The notes: generated by a model from the letters alone, not told the origin. Positions 32,221 through 44,265 are shown, numbered from the stretch's first letter. The stretch is 64,000 bases of DNA from Streptomyces cyaneogriseus subsp. noncyanogenus (GCF_000931445.1 NZ_CP010849.1:5394001-5458000), one strand, 5' to 3'. Numbers and translations are program-made.

Positions 32221-34893
32221 CGGGCGCAGCCAGAGGGTCGACAGGGGTGGCAGGGTCAGCCGGATGCTGGCCGGGCGGCCGTGCCAGCCCTGGGGCTCCG
32301 GCTTGACGGGGTGGGGCTGGGTGACGCCGCTGCCGCCGTAGCGGGCGGCGTCGGTGTTGAGGACCTCGTGCCAGGCGGGGACGTCGTCGGGGACGCCGAG
32401 GCGGTAGTCGTCGCGGACCACGGGGGAGAAGTTCGACACCGCCAGCAGCGGTATGCCCTCCGCGTCGAAGCGCAGGAACGCGAAGACGTTGTCCTCGGCG
32501 GCGTCCCCCACCACCCACGCGAAACCGGACGGGTGGGTGTCCCGCTGCCACAGCGCCGGGGTGTCGCGGTAGACGGCGTTGAGGTCGCGCACCAGATCCC
32601 GCACGCCCCGGTGGTCGGCCGCTGCCCCGTACTGCGCGTCCAGCAGCCACCAGTCGGGGCCGCGGGCCTCGGACCACTCCGCCCCCTGGGCGAACTCCTG
32701 CCCCATGAACAGCAGTTGCTTGCCCGGGTGGGCCCACATGAAGCCGAGGTAGGCGCGGTGGTTGGCGCGCTGCTGCCACCAGTCGCCCGGCATCTTCGAC
32801 ACCAGCGACCCCTTGCCGTGCACCACCTCGTCGTGGGAGATCGGCAGGACGTAGTTCTCGCTGTAGGCGTACACCATCGAGAAGGTCATCTCGTGGTGGT
32901 GGTACTTGCGGTGCACCGGCTCGTGGCTCATGTACTGGAGCGAGTCGTGCATCCAGCCCATGTTCCACTTCAGCCCGAAGCCGAGGCCGCCGAAGCCGCT
33001 CGGGCCCTTGTGGTGCGTGGCGCGGGTGACGCCGTCCCAGGCCGTCGACTCCTCCGCGATGGTCACCACACCCGGCACCCGCCGGTACAGGGTCGCGTTC
33101 ATCTCCTGGAGGAACGCCACCGCGTCCAGGTTCTCCCGGCCGCCGTGCTCGTTGGGCCGCCACCGGCCCGGCTCGCGGGAGTAGTCCAGGTAGAGCATCG
33201 AGGCGACCGCGTCGACCCGCAGCCCGTCGATGTGGAACTCCTCGCACCAGTACACCGCGTTGGCCACCAGGAAGTTGCGCACCTCGCGGCGGCCGTAGTC
33301 GAACTCCAGCGTGCCCCAGTCCGGGTGCGCGGAGCGCAGCGGGTCCTCGTGCTCGTACAGCGGACGCCCGTCGAACTCGGCCAGCGCCCAGTCGTCGCGC
33401 GGGAAGTGGGCCGGCACCCAGTCCATCAGGACGCCGATGCCCGCCCGGTGCAGCGAGTCGACCAGGTACTTGAAGTCGTCCGGGGTGCCGAGGCGGGCGG
33501 TGGGCGCGTAGAAGCCGGTGACCTGATAGCCCCACGACCCGCCGAAGGGGTGCTCGGCGACCGGCATCAGCTCCACATGGGTGAAGCCGAGGTCCTTGAC
33601 GTACGCGGGCAGCTCCTCGGCGAGCTGCCGGTACGTCAGGCCCGGCCGCCAGGACGGCAGGTGCACCTCGTACACCGACAGGGGCGCCTCGTGCGCCGGG
33701 CGCTCGGCGCGGCGGGCCAGCCACGCGTCGTCGCCCCACTCGTAGTGCGAGGCGTGCACGAGGGAGGAGGTGGCCGGCGGGACCTCGGTACGGCGGGCCA
33801 GCGGGTCGGCGCGCATGGTCTTCGAACCGTCGGGCCGGGTGATCTCGAACTTGTACAGCTCGCCCTCGCCGACGCCGGGCACGAACAGCTCCCACACGCC
33901 GGTCCCGCCGAGCGAGCGCATCGGGAACGCGGTGCCGTCCCAGAGGTTGAAGCCGCCGGCGACCCGCACCCCGCGGGCGTTGGGCGCCCACACCGCGAAC
34001 CGGGTGCCGCTCACGCCCTGGTGGGTCATCGGGTGCGCGCCGAGCGCCCGCCAGAGCTGTTCGTGCCGGCCCTCGCCGATCAGGTGCAGGTCGAAGTCGC
34101 CCAGGGCGGGCAGGAAGCGGTACGGGTCCTCGGTCTCCTGGACGGCGTCGTCGTAGGCGACGCGGAGCCGGTAGGCGGGGACGGGTTCTTCCGGGGGCAG
34201 CGGCAGCAGCCCCGAGAAGAAGCCGTCCCCGTCGTCGTGCAGCTCGGCCGGCACCTCGTCCAGGACGACGCTCACCGCCCGGGCGTACGGCCGCAGCACC
34301 CGGAAGGCGACCCCGCCGGGTACCGGGTGGGCGCCGAGCACGGTGTGCGGATCGTGGTGCGTGCCCTCCAGCAGCCGCTTCCGGTCGCCCGCGTCCAGGG
34401 CCGGGGAGACGGCCGTCTTGCGGACCGGGAGCGCCTCCCGGGAGGGGGCGGGCTTCCCGCCGGCCGCCGCCTTCCCGGCCGCCCGCCGCGGGGCGCTGCG
34501 CTGCGAGCCGGCCTGTTCCGGAAGCGCCTTGCGCGCGGCCGTCTTCCGCGTGACCGCCTTGCGCGCGGTCGCCTTCTGCGTGACCGCCTTCTCCACCGCG
34601 GCTTTCTCGACTGCGGTCTTCCCGGTCACGGCCTTCTTCGCGGTGGCTTTCTTCACGGCCTTCTCCACCGCGGTCTTCTTCGCGGCGGTCTTCTTCTCTG
34701 GCTTCCTCGCGGCCGGCTGCGCGGCCTGCTCGGGCAGTGCCGCCTTCCGCGCGCCCTTCGCCGGCTGCGCGCTCCCGCCGCTTGGCGCGGCGCTCTTCTT
34801 CCGTGCCGGGCGCGCGGCCGGCCGCTGCTCGGCGCCGGCTTCCTCGGCCGTCTTCCTCGGATACGAACCGTTGGACGGGTCACGGGGGGTCAC
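32215..34893 (-). CDS. glgB: 1,4-alpha-glucan branching enzyme with histone-H1-like N-terminal tail
   Basis: An 892-residue GH13 branching enzyme. The GTG at 34893 has GAGGAGG about 8 bp upstream. Residues 1 to about 165 are an Ala/Lys-rich tail (KKTAAKKTAVEKAVKKATAK and similar), like histone H1 or the Streptomyces HupS tail. A CBM48-like module follows (HDPHTVLGAHPV onward), then a second (GTRFAVWAPNARGVRVAGGF), then the catalytic barrel with nucleophile Asp561 (DGLRVDAVASMLYLDY) and acid/base Glu614 (VTIAEESTAWDG). It branches the glucan made by GlgE. The S. coelicolor enzyme I recall is about 770 residues, so the tail is expanded. It follows the maltokinase gene by 28 bp. Confidence 0.95.
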   Translation of the reverse strand: MTPRDPSNGSYPRKTAEEAGAEQRPAARPARKKSAAPSGGSAQPAKGARKAALPEQAAQPAARKPEKKTAAKKTAVEKAVKKATAKKAVTGKTAVEKAAVEKAVTQKATARKAVTRKTAARKALPEQAGSQRSAPRRAAGKAAAGGKPAPSREALPVRKTAVSPALDAGDRKRLLEGTHHDPHTVLGAHPVPGGVAFRVLRPYARAVSVVLDEVPAELHDDGDGFFSGLLPLPPEEPVPAYRLRVAYDDAVQETEDPYRFLPALGDFDLHLIGEGRHEQLWRALGAHPMTHQGVSGTRFAVWAPNARGVRVAGGFNLWDGTAFPMRSLGGTGVWELFVPGVGEGELYKFEITRPDGSKTMRADPLARRTEVPPATSSLVHASHYEWGDDAWLARRAERPAHEAPLSVYEVHLPSWRPGLTYRQLAEELPAYVKDLGFTHVELMPVAEHPFGGSWGYQVTGFYAPTARLGTPDDFKYLVDSLHRAGIGVLMDWVPAHFPRDDWALAEFDGRPLYEHEDPLRSAHPDWGTLEFDYGRREVRNFLVANAVYWCEEFHIDGLRVDAVASMLYLDYSREPGRWRPNEHGGRENLDAVAFLQEMNATLYRRVPGVVTIAEESTAWDGVTRATHHKGPSGFGGLGFGLKWNMGWMHDSLQYMSHEPVHRKYHHHEMTFSMVYAYSENYVLPISHDEVVHGKGSLVSKMPGDWWQQRANHRAYLGFMWAHPGKQLLFMGQEFAQGAEWSEARGPDWWLLDAQYGAAADHRGVRDLVRDLNAVYRDTPALWQRDTHPSGFAWVVGDAAEDNVFAFLRFDAEGIPLLAVSNFSPVVRDDYRLGVPDDVPAWHEVLNTDAARYGGSGVTQPHPVKPEPQGWHGRPASIRLTLPPLSTLWLRPA

Positions 34894-34921
34894 GGGCGGA
34901 GCCTCCTCGGCGAAGTCCGGG

Positions 34922-36394
34922 TCAGGGGGAACGGGTCGGATCGGCGACGGCCAGACGGCGCACCGCCGACAGGGGCACCGGGAGCCAGCCGGGGCGGTGC
35001 CGTGCCTCGTAGACGACTTCGTAGACCGCCTTGTCCGTCTCGTAGGCACGCAGCATCACCGGGTCGGTGCGCGGGTCCCGCCCGGTGATCTCCGCGTACC
35101 CGGTGCAGTACGCGGCCCGGCACGTCTCGGACCACCCCGTCACCGGGGCGTCGGCCGAGTGCGCCGCGTAGTCGAAGGAGCGCAGCATCCCCGCGATGTC
35201 CCGCACCGACGGCTGGGGCATCCGCCGCTCGGCGAGCGGCCGGGCCGGTTCGCCCTCGAAGTCGATCAGGGACCACTCCCCGTCCGGCGCGCGCAGGCAC
35301 TGGCCCAGATGGAGATCGCCGTGGACCCGCTGCGCGGTCCAGGTGCGGCCCTCGGCGGCCAGGTCGGCGAGCGCGGTGAACGCCGAGCGCAGCCCGGGCG
35401 CGTACGGCCGCAGCGCGGGCACCGCGTGCACGGCCTCCTCCAGACGCCCGACCATGCCGCCGACCAGCTGGTCCAGGGCGCTGTGGCCGAGGGTGACGAC
35501 GGGCAGGGCCCGGGCCAGCGCCGTGTGCACCTCGGCGGTGGCCCGCCCCAGCGCCCGCGCCTCGGCCGCGAAGTCCTCGCCCTTGGCCAGCTCGCGCAGC
35601 GCCAGCTCCCAGCCGTCGGCCGCGCCCTGCACATACGGCTGGAGGACCGCCAGGACCCACGGCTGCCCGCCCAGGTCCGCCGCCATCCACGCGGTGGGCG
35701 GGGGCACCCGCGGGCAGCCCTCCCGGGCCAGCGCCAGCGGCAGCTCCAGATCGGGGTTGACGCCGGGCACGATCCGGCGCAGCAGCTTGAGGATGAACGT
35801 ATCTCCGTAGATCACCGACGAGTTGGACTGCTCGGCGGTCACCGGGCGCGGGACCAGACCGGACCGTATCTCCTGGGTCCGGTCCCGGTGGAAGCGGAGC
35901 GGGCCGATGCGGTCCCGGGTGCGCAGCGCCTCCAGGAGCACCTCGGCGGGACGGGGGTCGTACAGGGCGTCGTAGACCGTGTACCCGGCCAGCGGGCCCT
36001 GGGTGACGTGGCCGATCAGCGCGGGCGCCAGCCGCGGCGGCAGCACCTCCCGCACACCTATCAGGAGCTGGTAGCAGTCGCCCGGGTGCTCGGGCGCGCC
36101 CGGCACCGGCACCAGGGGCTGCCGTACCCGCACGACGAGGTGGTACAGGCCGAGCCGGGCGGCGGGCCCTGCCGCGCCCTGCTCACGGGGGTCCCCGGGG
36201 TCCGGGCGGAGTCCGGGGGCCGGGAGTCCGGGGGCCGGCAGCAGCTCGGTGGCCGCGATCGGCGAGAACCCGGTGACCGGGCGCCCCTTGCCGGCGAACC
36301 ACCGCTGCCGCGGCAGCCATTCCCGCAGCAGGGGGTCGAGTGACGCGAGGAGGCCGGGCGCGGCGGTGACGAAAGGGGTGGCGGCTTCCGACAT
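34922..36394 (-). CDS. mak: Maltokinase (trehalose-GlgE pathway)
   Basis: A 490-residue kinase converting maltose and ATP to maltose-1-phosphate, the donor for GlgE. The fold is aminoglycoside-phosphotransferase-like: N-terminal cap (LREWLPRQRWFAGKGRPV, typical of maltokinases), VHGDLHLGQ catalytic loop (residues 357-365) and metal-binding DFEGEPARPLAERR downstream. It is a separate gene here, not fused to TreS. The ATG at 36394 follows GGAAAGG. Together with glgB it seems to form a unit separated from treS by 158 bp containing an imperfect terminator hairpin. It is also known as Pep2. Confidence 0.93.
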   Translation of the reverse strand: MSEAATPFVTAAPGLLASLDPLLREWLPRQRWFAGKGRPVTGFSPIAATELLPAPGLPAPGLRPDPGDPREQGAAGPAARLGLYHLVVRVRQPLVPVPGAPEHPGDCYQLLIGVREVLPPRLAPALIGHVTQGPLAGYTVYDALYDPRPAEVLLEALRTRDRIGPLRFHRDRTQEIRSGLVPRPVTAEQSNSSVIYGDTFILKLLRRIVPGVNPDLELPLALAREGCPRVPPPTAWMAADLGGQPWVLAVLQPYVQGAADGWELALRELAKGEDFAAEARALGRATAEVHTALARALPVVTLGHSALDQLVGGMVGRLEEAVHAVPALRPYAPGLRSAFTALADLAAEGRTWTAQRVHGDLHLGQCLRAPDGEWSLIDFEGEPARPLAERRMPQPSVRDIAGMLRSFDYAAHSADAPVTGWSETCRAAYCTGYAEITGRDPRTDPVMLRAYETDKAVYEVVYEARHRPGWLPVPLSAVRRLAVADPTRSP

Positions 36395-36483
36395 GGCGTC
36401 GTGTCCTTTCCCCGGGGGTGGTCGGGGTGTTACTGATGCGTGCCCCGGGCGGGACGGTGGAAACGCCCCGCCCGCGGGCCCGG

Positions 36484-36519
36484 GGACCGGACCGGCCCGA
36501 TCGAGCCGGGCCGGGTCCC
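36484..36519 (-). terminator. Imperfect GC-rich hairpin between treS and maltokinase
   Basis: GGACCGGCCC (36489-36498) pairs with GGGCCGGGTCC (36508-36518) with one bulge and a 9-nt loop. It lies downstream of treS and may split the glgE-treS and maltokinase-glgB units. Confidence 0.55.
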
Positions 36520-36552
36520 TTCGCGTCGGTCCGCTCCCGTGGCGGCCCGGCG

Positions 36553-38267
<1,715 letters not shown>

Positions 38268-38271
<4 letters not shown>

Positions 38272-40364
38272 ATGGCGGGTGACCCTCCGGTGTGCGGGGT
38301 GGACGGTCGCAGAACCGTGAAGACATGGGCGGGCCGGCGGCCCGGTTCGAGGCGCACATAGCTGGCCCTGCCCCAGTGGTAGGTCTCACCGGTGAGCTCG
38401 TCGTGCACCGGCACCGACTCGTGCCAGTCCAGGCCGAGTTGCGGCATGTCCAACGAGACCGTGGCCTCCTGGGTGTGGTGGGGGTCGAGGTTGACGACCA
38501 CCAGGACCGTGTTCGATCCCTTCCGTTTCGAGTACGCGATCACCTGGTCGTTGTCGACGTGGTGGAAGTGCAGATCGCGCAGTTGCCGCAGGGCGGGACT
38601 GTTGCGCCGGATGGTGTTGAGGCGGGTGATGAGGGGGGTGATGGTGCGTCCCTCGCGTTCGGCGGTTTCCCAGTCGCGGGGTTTGAGCTGGTACTTCTCC
38701 GAGTCGAGGTATTCCTCGCCGCCTTCGCGCAGGGGGGTGTTCTCGCACAGTTCGTAGCCGCTGTAGATGCCCCAGGCGGGGGAGAGGGTGGCGGCGAGGA
38801 CGGCGCGGGTCTCGAAGGCGGGGCGGCCGCCGTGCTGGAGGTAGGCGTGCAGGATGTCGGGGGTGTTGGCGAAGAAGTTGGGCCGCATCCAGGCGGCGGC
38901 CTCGCCGGTCAGCTCGGTGAGGTAGTCGGTGAGTTCCTGTTTGGTGTTGCGCCAGGTGAAGTAGGTGTAGGACTGCTGGAAGCCGATCTGGGCGAGGGTG
39001 TGCATCATGGCGGGGCGGGTGAACGCCTCGGCCAGGAAGATCACGTCGGGGTCGGTGCGGTTGATGCCGGCGATGACCCGTTCCCAGAAGACGACCGGTT
39101 TGGTGTGGGGGTTGTCGACGCGGAAGATGCGCACGCCGTGGGCCATCCAGTGGCGCAGGACGCGGGTGGTCTCGGTGACGAGGCCGTCCATGTCGGCGTC
39201 GAAGGCGATGGGGTAGATGTCCTGGTACTTCTTGGGCGGGTTCTCGGCGTAGGCGATGGTGCCGTCGGGCCGGTGGTGGAACCACTCGGGGTGTTTGTCG
39301 ACCCAGGGGTGGTCGGGGGAGCACTGGAGGGCGAAGTCGAGGGCGATCTCCAGGCCGAGTTCGCGGGCGCGGGCGACGAAGCGGTCGAAGTCGTCGAGGG
39401 TGCCCAGGGCGGGGTGGACGGCGTCGTGGCCGCCTTCGGGGGAGCCGATGGCCCAGGGGACGCCGACGTCGTCGGGGGTGGCGGACAGGGAGTTGTTGCG
39501 GCCTTTGCGGTGGGTGGTGCCGATGGGGTGGATCGGGGGGAGGTAGACGACGTCGAAGCCCATGGCGGCGATCGCCGGCAGGCGGCGGGCGGCGGTGCGG
39601 AAGGTGCCGTGGGGCTGGTCGGGGGTCCCCTCGGAGCGGGGGAAGAACTCGTACCAGGCCCCGTACAGGGCGCGTTCGCGCTCCACCAGCAGGGGCAGCG
39701 GGTCGCTGGAGGTGACCAGTTCCCGCAGCGGGTGGCGGGCCAGCACCGCGTCGACCTCCGGCGTCAGCGCCGCCGCCAGCCGGGACGCCGCCGGGCGGGA
39801 GCCGTCCCGCAGGGCGCCGGCGGCGGCGAGGACCTCCCGCCGCCCCTCGCCGTCCGGGACACCCGCCGCGGCCCGCTCGTACAGCCGCGCGCCCTCCTCC
39901 AGGACGAGACCGGTGTCGATCCCGGCCGGGATCTTGATCTGCGCGTGGTGGCGCCAGGTGGTGACCGGGTCGCTCCACGCCTCCACGGTGTACGTCCACA
40001 GGCCGGGGTCTCCGGCGGTGACGGTGGCTCCCCAGCGGTCGGTGCCCGGGGCCAGTTCGCGCATCGGCGTCCAGGGGCCGGGGCGGCCCTGAGGGTCCGT
40101 CAGCACGACGTTGGCGGCGACCGCGTCGTGCCCCTCACGGAACACGGTGGCCGATATCTCGAACGACTCGCCGGTCACGGCCTTGGCGGGCCGGCGCCCG
40201 TGCTGGACGACCGGGCGCACGTCGAGGACGGGGATGCGCCCGACCGCGGTGGCCTCGTCCGAGGGCGGACGGCCGGGAGTCGGCCGGCCGCCGCCGGCCG
40301 GGCGTGCGGGGACTGCTTCGGTGCTGGGCGTCGGGGGTGCCGACGAGTGGTGCCTGGCGGGCAT
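38268..40364 (-). CDS. glgE: Alpha-1,4-glucan:maltose-1-phosphate maltosyltransferase
   Basis: A 698-residue GH13_3 enzyme that extends alpha-glucan with maltose units from maltose-1-phosphate. Domain N (about 45-150) precedes the catalytic barrel. The nucleophile is Asp417 in VRIFRVDNPHTKPV and the acid/base is Glu446 in FLAEAFTRPA; numbering is 23 higher than in the S. coelicolor enzyme I recall, so the N-terminus is slightly longer. The ATG at 40364 has AGGAG about 7 bp upstream; an in-frame codon at 40385 is less likely. First gene of the glgE-treS-mak-glgB group, divergent from glgP. GlgE is the pathway's committed polymerase. Confidence 0.97.
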
Positions 40365-41127
40365 GACCGCTCCTGTCCGCGTCAACGAGGGGTGGGCGGA
40401 TGACTGTGGGGAGGTGGGTCCTGCGTGGTCTGCCTGAGGGGTTTACCGGAGGAGCCTTCCCACACTTTTCGGGTGGGCAATCCGGCACGTTGTTAACTAC
40501 TCGCGCGTATGCCGGGACACAAGACCGGCCAGGCCGCCACGCCCGTACCGGCACGGCCCCGCACCGCGCCCCCGCACGGTAACCCGGCACAGCGGCCCGG
40601 CACATGCCCGGCAGGTGTCCGGCACCTCCACGCCCCGGCCCGGTCCGTCGGTGAACGGACCGGGGCGTGGACGTGCCGGTGGAGGCCACATGTGGTGGTG
40701 AACGCACCGCCCGCGACAGCGGGTTCGGCGGGCCGGGGCCCCGGCCCGGCACTCTCCCGCCGCCCGCCGCACCGGCCGGCGCCCGCGCCGCCCGGACCGG
40801 CGGGTCCCGCGGAGGGGCCGCGGACCAGCCGTGGAGGAGTGGCCGAATCCCGCACGGTGGTGTCCGCCGCGCGGGGCGCCGCCCGCGACGGAGCGGGCCA
40901 GGCCGTCCGCCGGTGTCACCGGGGGCGGAATCGGGACGGGACCGGTGCGGGACGGGGCGGAATCGGCGGTCTCGGTCAGGTGGAGAGGGCAGGGATTGCG
41001 GTGATTTCCGGCCGATCGGGCGGCCCCGGGGCGAAGCACCCGGCGGGGGCACCGTCGCCGCCGGTACCGTCGCAAGGGACGAGGTGACGCCCACCCGTCC
41101 CATCGAGCGACCGCGTTGAGGTGGAAT
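40365..41127. other. 763-bp divergent intergenic region between glgE and glgP
   Basis: No convincing gene. Near glgE there is an AT-richer patch with TTGTTAACTACT around 40490-40500 that could hold promoter elements. A long hairpin occupies 40621-40677. The rest, to the glgP ribosome site, is GC-rich and featureless to my reading. Size and position suggest a regulated double promoter for glucan synthesis and breakdown. Confidence 0.5.
40621..40677. repeat. Long hairpin in the glgE-glgP gap
   Basis: The left arm (40621-40648) begins GGCACCTCCACGCCCCGG and the right arm (40655-40677) begins ACGGACCGGGGCGTGG; loop CGGTGA. They pair over about 22 bp with one internal mismatch (C-C) and a 5-nt bulge. 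It looks like a terminator although neither flanking gene ends here. Confidence 0.65.
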
Positions 41128-43752
41128 GTGAAGGCGATCCGCCGACTGACCGTCCGTCCCGTCCTCCCCGGCCCGCTGCGGCCCCTCAGCGATCTGGCCC
41201 GCAATCTGCGCTGGTCCTGGCATGTCGAGACCCGCGACCTGTTCCAGTCCGTCGACCCCGAGTGCTGGGCCGCCTGCGGCGGCGACCCGGTACGGCTGCT
41301 CGGCACCGTCCGCCCCGAGCGCCTGGCCGAGCTGGCCGACGACCGCCGCTTCCTGCGCCGGCTCACGGCGGTCGCCGACGACCTCGACGACTACCTGACC
41401 GGCGAGCGCTGGTACCAGACGCACGAGGGCTCCGGTGCCCGGCTCCCCGCCGCCGTGGCCTACTTCTCGCCCGAGTTCGGCATCACCGCCGCCCTGCCGC
41501 AGTACTCCGGCGGCCTCGGCATCCTGGCGGGCGACCATCTGAAAGCCGCCAGCGACCTCGGGCTGCCGCTCATCGGCGTCGGACTGCTCTACCGGCACGG
41601 CTACTTCCGCCAGACCCTCTCCCGCGACGGCTGGCAGCAGGAGCACTACCCGGTCCTCGACCCCAACGAGCTCCCGCTGACCCTGCTGAAGGAGGACGAC
41701 GGCACGCCCGCGCAGGTGCGCCTGGCCCTGCCCGCCGGACGGGAGCTGCGCGCCCGCGTCTGGCTGGCCCAGGTCGGCCGGGTCCCGCTGCTGATGCTCG
41801 ACTCCGACGTGGAGGAGAACGACCTCGGCGAACGCGGTGTGACCGACCGGCTCTACGGCGGCGGCAGCGAGCACCGGCTGCTCCAGGAGATGCTGCTCGG
41901 CATAGGAGGGGTCCGGGCGGTACGCGCGTACTGCCGGCTCACCGGCCACCCCGAGCCGGAGGTGTTCCACACCAACGAGGGACACGCCGGGTTCCTCGGC
42001 CTCGAACGCATCGCCGAACTGTGCGAGCGGGGACTGGAGTTCGACGCCGCGCTGGAGGCGGTGCGGGCCGGCACCGTCTTCACCACCCACACCCCCGTCC
42101 CGGCCGGGATCGACCGCTTCGACCGGGAACTGGTCGCCCGCCACTTCGGCCCCGCCGCCGAACTGCCGGGCATCGACGTCGAACGCGTCCTCCAGCTCGG
42201 CATGGAGACCTACCCGGGCGGCGAGGCCAACCTGTTCAACATGGCCGTGATGGGCCTGCGGCTGGCCCAGCGCGCCAACGGCGTCTCCCTGCTGCACGGA
42301 CACGTCAGCCGGGAGATGTTCTCCGGCCTGTGGCCCGGGTTCGACCCCGACGAGGTGCCGATCACCTCCGTCACCAACGGCGTGCACGCGCCCACCTGGG
42401 TCGCCCCGGAGGTGTTCCGGCTCGGCACCCGGCAGATCGGCGCGCAGCGCACCGAGGACGCGCTGAGCACCGGCGGCTCGGAGCGCTGGGACGCCGTCGC
42501 CGACATCCCCGACCAGGACATCTGGGAGCTGCGCCGCACCCTGCGCGAGCAGCTCGTGACGGAGGTGCGGGCGCGCCTGCGGGCCTCCTGGCGGCAGCGC
42601 GGCGCCGGGACGGCCGAGCTGGGCTGGATCGACGACGTCCTCGACCCGGAGGTCCTCACCATCGGGTTCGCCCGGCGCGTCCCGTCGTACAAGCGGCTGA
42701 CGCTGATGCTCCAGGACCGCGACCGCCTGATGGAGCTGCTGCTGCACCCGGAGCGGCCGGTGCAGATCGTGGTCGCGGGCAAGGCGCACCCGGCCGACGA
42801 CGGCGGCAAGCGGCTCGTCCAGGAGCTGGTGCGCTTCGCGGACGACCCGCGGGTGCGGCACCGGATCGTGTTCCTGCCGGACTACGGCATGGCGATGGCG
42901 CAGAAGCTCTACCCCGGCTGCGACATCTGGCTCAACAACCCGCTGCGCCCCCTGGAGGCGTGCGGCACCTCCGGCATGAAGGCGGCGCTCAACGGCTGTC
43001 TCAACCTCTCCGTGCGCGACGGCTGGTGGGACGAGTGGTTCCAGCCCGACTTCGGCTGGGCGATCCCCACCGCGGACGGGGCGGGCACCGACCCCGACCG
43101 GCGTGACGCCGTGGAGGCCGCCGCCCTCTACGACCTGCTGGAACAGCGGGTCGCCCCGCGCTTCTACGAGCGCGGTCCGAGCGGGCTGCCCGACCGGTGG
43201 ATCGAGATGGTCCGCCAGACCCTGAGCCTGCTGGGTCCCAAGGTGCTGGCCGGCCGCATGGTCCGCGAGTACGTCGAGCGCCTCTACGCCCCGGCCGCCG
43301 AGGCGCACCGGGCGATGGACGCCGACGGGGCGCGCGGTCTGGCCGGGTGGAAGGCAAGGGTGCGGGCGGCCTGGCCCGGCGTGCGCGTCGACCACGTGGA
43401 GACGTCGGCCGCCACCACCGCCGAGCTGGGCTCGACGCTGGGGCTGCGGGTGCGGGTGGACCTCGGCGGACTCGGCCCGGACGACGTCGAGGTGCAGGCC
43501 GTCTCCGGCCGGGTCGACGGCGACGACCGCATCACCGACGCCGCCGCCGTGCCGCTGAAGCCCGTGGGCGGAGCGGACACCGAGGGCCGGTGGGTCTACG
43601 AGGGGCCGCTCGCCCTGGACCGCACCGGCCCCTTCGGCTACACCGTCCGGGTGCTGCCCGCCCACCCGCTGCTGGCGTCGGGCGCGGAGCTGGGGCTGGT
43701 GGCGGTGCCGTCGCAGGAGGTGGTCGAGGCGGCGGGGGTGCTGATGAGGTGA
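41128..43752 (+). CDS. glgP: Glycogen/alpha-glucan phosphorylase (short actinobacterial type)
   Basis: An 874-residue GT35 phosphorylase with an N-terminal DUF3417 segment (LSDLARNLRWSWH). It releases glucose-1-phosphate from alpha-glucan. Seen: FGITAALPQYSGGLGILAGDH, FHTNEGHAGFLGLERI, HTPVPAGIDRF, the FARRVPSYKRLTLM loop and the pyridoxal-phosphate region ACGTSGMKAALNGCLN, whose Lys binds the cofactor. The start is set at the GTG at 41128 because GAGG sits 6 bp upstream; an in-frame TTG at 41116 would add four residues. Divergent from glgE, so synthesis and degradation share the long intergenic region. It ends 3 bp before the stop of the convergent DUF1990 gene. Confidence 0.95.
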   Translation: MKAIRRLTVRPVLPGPLRPLSDLARNLRWSWHVETRDLFQSVDPECWAACGGDPVRLLGTVRPERLAELADDRRFLRRLTAVADDLDDYLTGERWYQTHEGSGARLPAAVAYFSPEFGITAALPQYSGGLGILAGDHLKAASDLGLPLIGVGLLYRHGYFRQTLSRDGWQQEHYPVLDPNELPLTLLKEDDGTPAQVRLALPAGRELRARVWLAQVGRVPLLMLDSDVEENDLGERGVTDRLYGGGSEHRLLQEMLLGIGGVRAVRAYCRLTGHPEPEVFHTNEGHAGFLGLERIAELCERGLEFDAALEAVRAGTVFTTHTPVPAGIDRFDRELVARHFGPAAELPGIDVERVLQLGMETYPGGEANLFNMAVMGLRLAQRANGVSLLHGHVSREMFSGLWPGFDPDEVPITSVTNGVHAPTWVAPEVFRLGTRQIGAQRTEDALSTGGSERWDAVADIPDQDIWELRRTLREQLVTEVRARLRASWRQRGAGTAELGWIDDVLDPEVLTIGFARRVPSYKRLTLMLQDRDRLMELLLHPERPVQIVVAGKAHPADDGGKRLVQELVRFADDPRVRHRIVFLPDYGMAMAQKLYPGCDIWLNNPLRPLEACGTSGMKAALNGCLNLSVRDGWWDEWFQPDFGWAIPTADGAGTDPDRRDAVEAAALYDLLEQRVAPRFYERGPSGLPDRWIEMVRQTLSLLGPKVLAGRMVREYVERLYAPAAEAHRAMDADGARGLAGWKARVRAAWPGVRVDHVETSAATTAELGSTLGLRVRVDLGGLGPDDVEVQAVSGRVDGDDRITDAAAVPLKPVGGADTEGRWVYEGPLALDRTGPFGYTVRVLPAHPLLASGAELGLVAVPSQEVVEAAGVLMR

Positions 43753-43755
43753 GCG

Positions 43756-44265
43756 TCAGTCCGCCGGGTCCTCGGCGCTCAGCCGCCGCAGCACGGCTCC
43801 GCACCGCCGGGCGTAGGCGTGCTGCAACCCCCGGGTCGCCGCCCCGCCGGCCCGGGAGTACCACTTGGCCGGGCGGGTGAAGGCGGTGACGGTCAGCCAG
43901 ACCGTGCCGTCCCCGGTCCGGTCCACCACGAAGGCCTCCTCGCCGCATTCGGGGTGGCCGGGCAGGGTGCCGTAGGCCCAGCCCGCCCGGCGGTGCTCCT
44001 CCACCGTCCAGACCACCCGGCAGGGGGCCTTGACCATCCCGGCCAGGGTGACGGTCACATCGACCCCGGGCGCGGCCCGCTCGGCGCTCGCGTCGATGGC
44101 GACGCCCACGGTCCGGTGCATCTGCCAGGTCAGGAGCGCCTCGGCCGCCCGCCGGAAGACCGGTTCGCCCTCGCCGAGGCGGGTGCGGACGTGCAGGGAG
44201 TGGAAGCCCGGCGGGCAGTGGCCCTGCTCACGGGTGGCGCCGACGTCGTCGTAGGTGAAGGACAT
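43756..44265 (-). CDS. DUF1990 family protein
   Basis: A 169-residue soluble protein with the DUF1990 pattern: MSFTYDDVGATREQ at the N-terminus, GHCPPGFHSLHVRTRLGEG, then beta strands around VVWTVEEHRRAGWAYGTLPG and a His/Glu-containing HPECGEEAFVVDR segment. The fold family is START/SRPBCC-like and binds unknown ligands; no reaction is known. It is convergent with glgP and follows the M4 protease gene on the same strand with a 110-bp gap, so it probably has its own promoter. Confidence 0.85.
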   Translation of the reverse strand: MSFTYDDVGATREQGHCPPGFHSLHVRTRLGEGEPVFRRAAEALLTWQMHRTVGVAIDASAERAAPGVDVTVTLAGMVKAPCRVVWTVEEHRRAGWAYGTLPGHPECGEEAFVVDRTGDGTVWLTVTAFTRPAKWYSRAGGAATRGLQHAYARRCGAVLRRLSAEDPAD

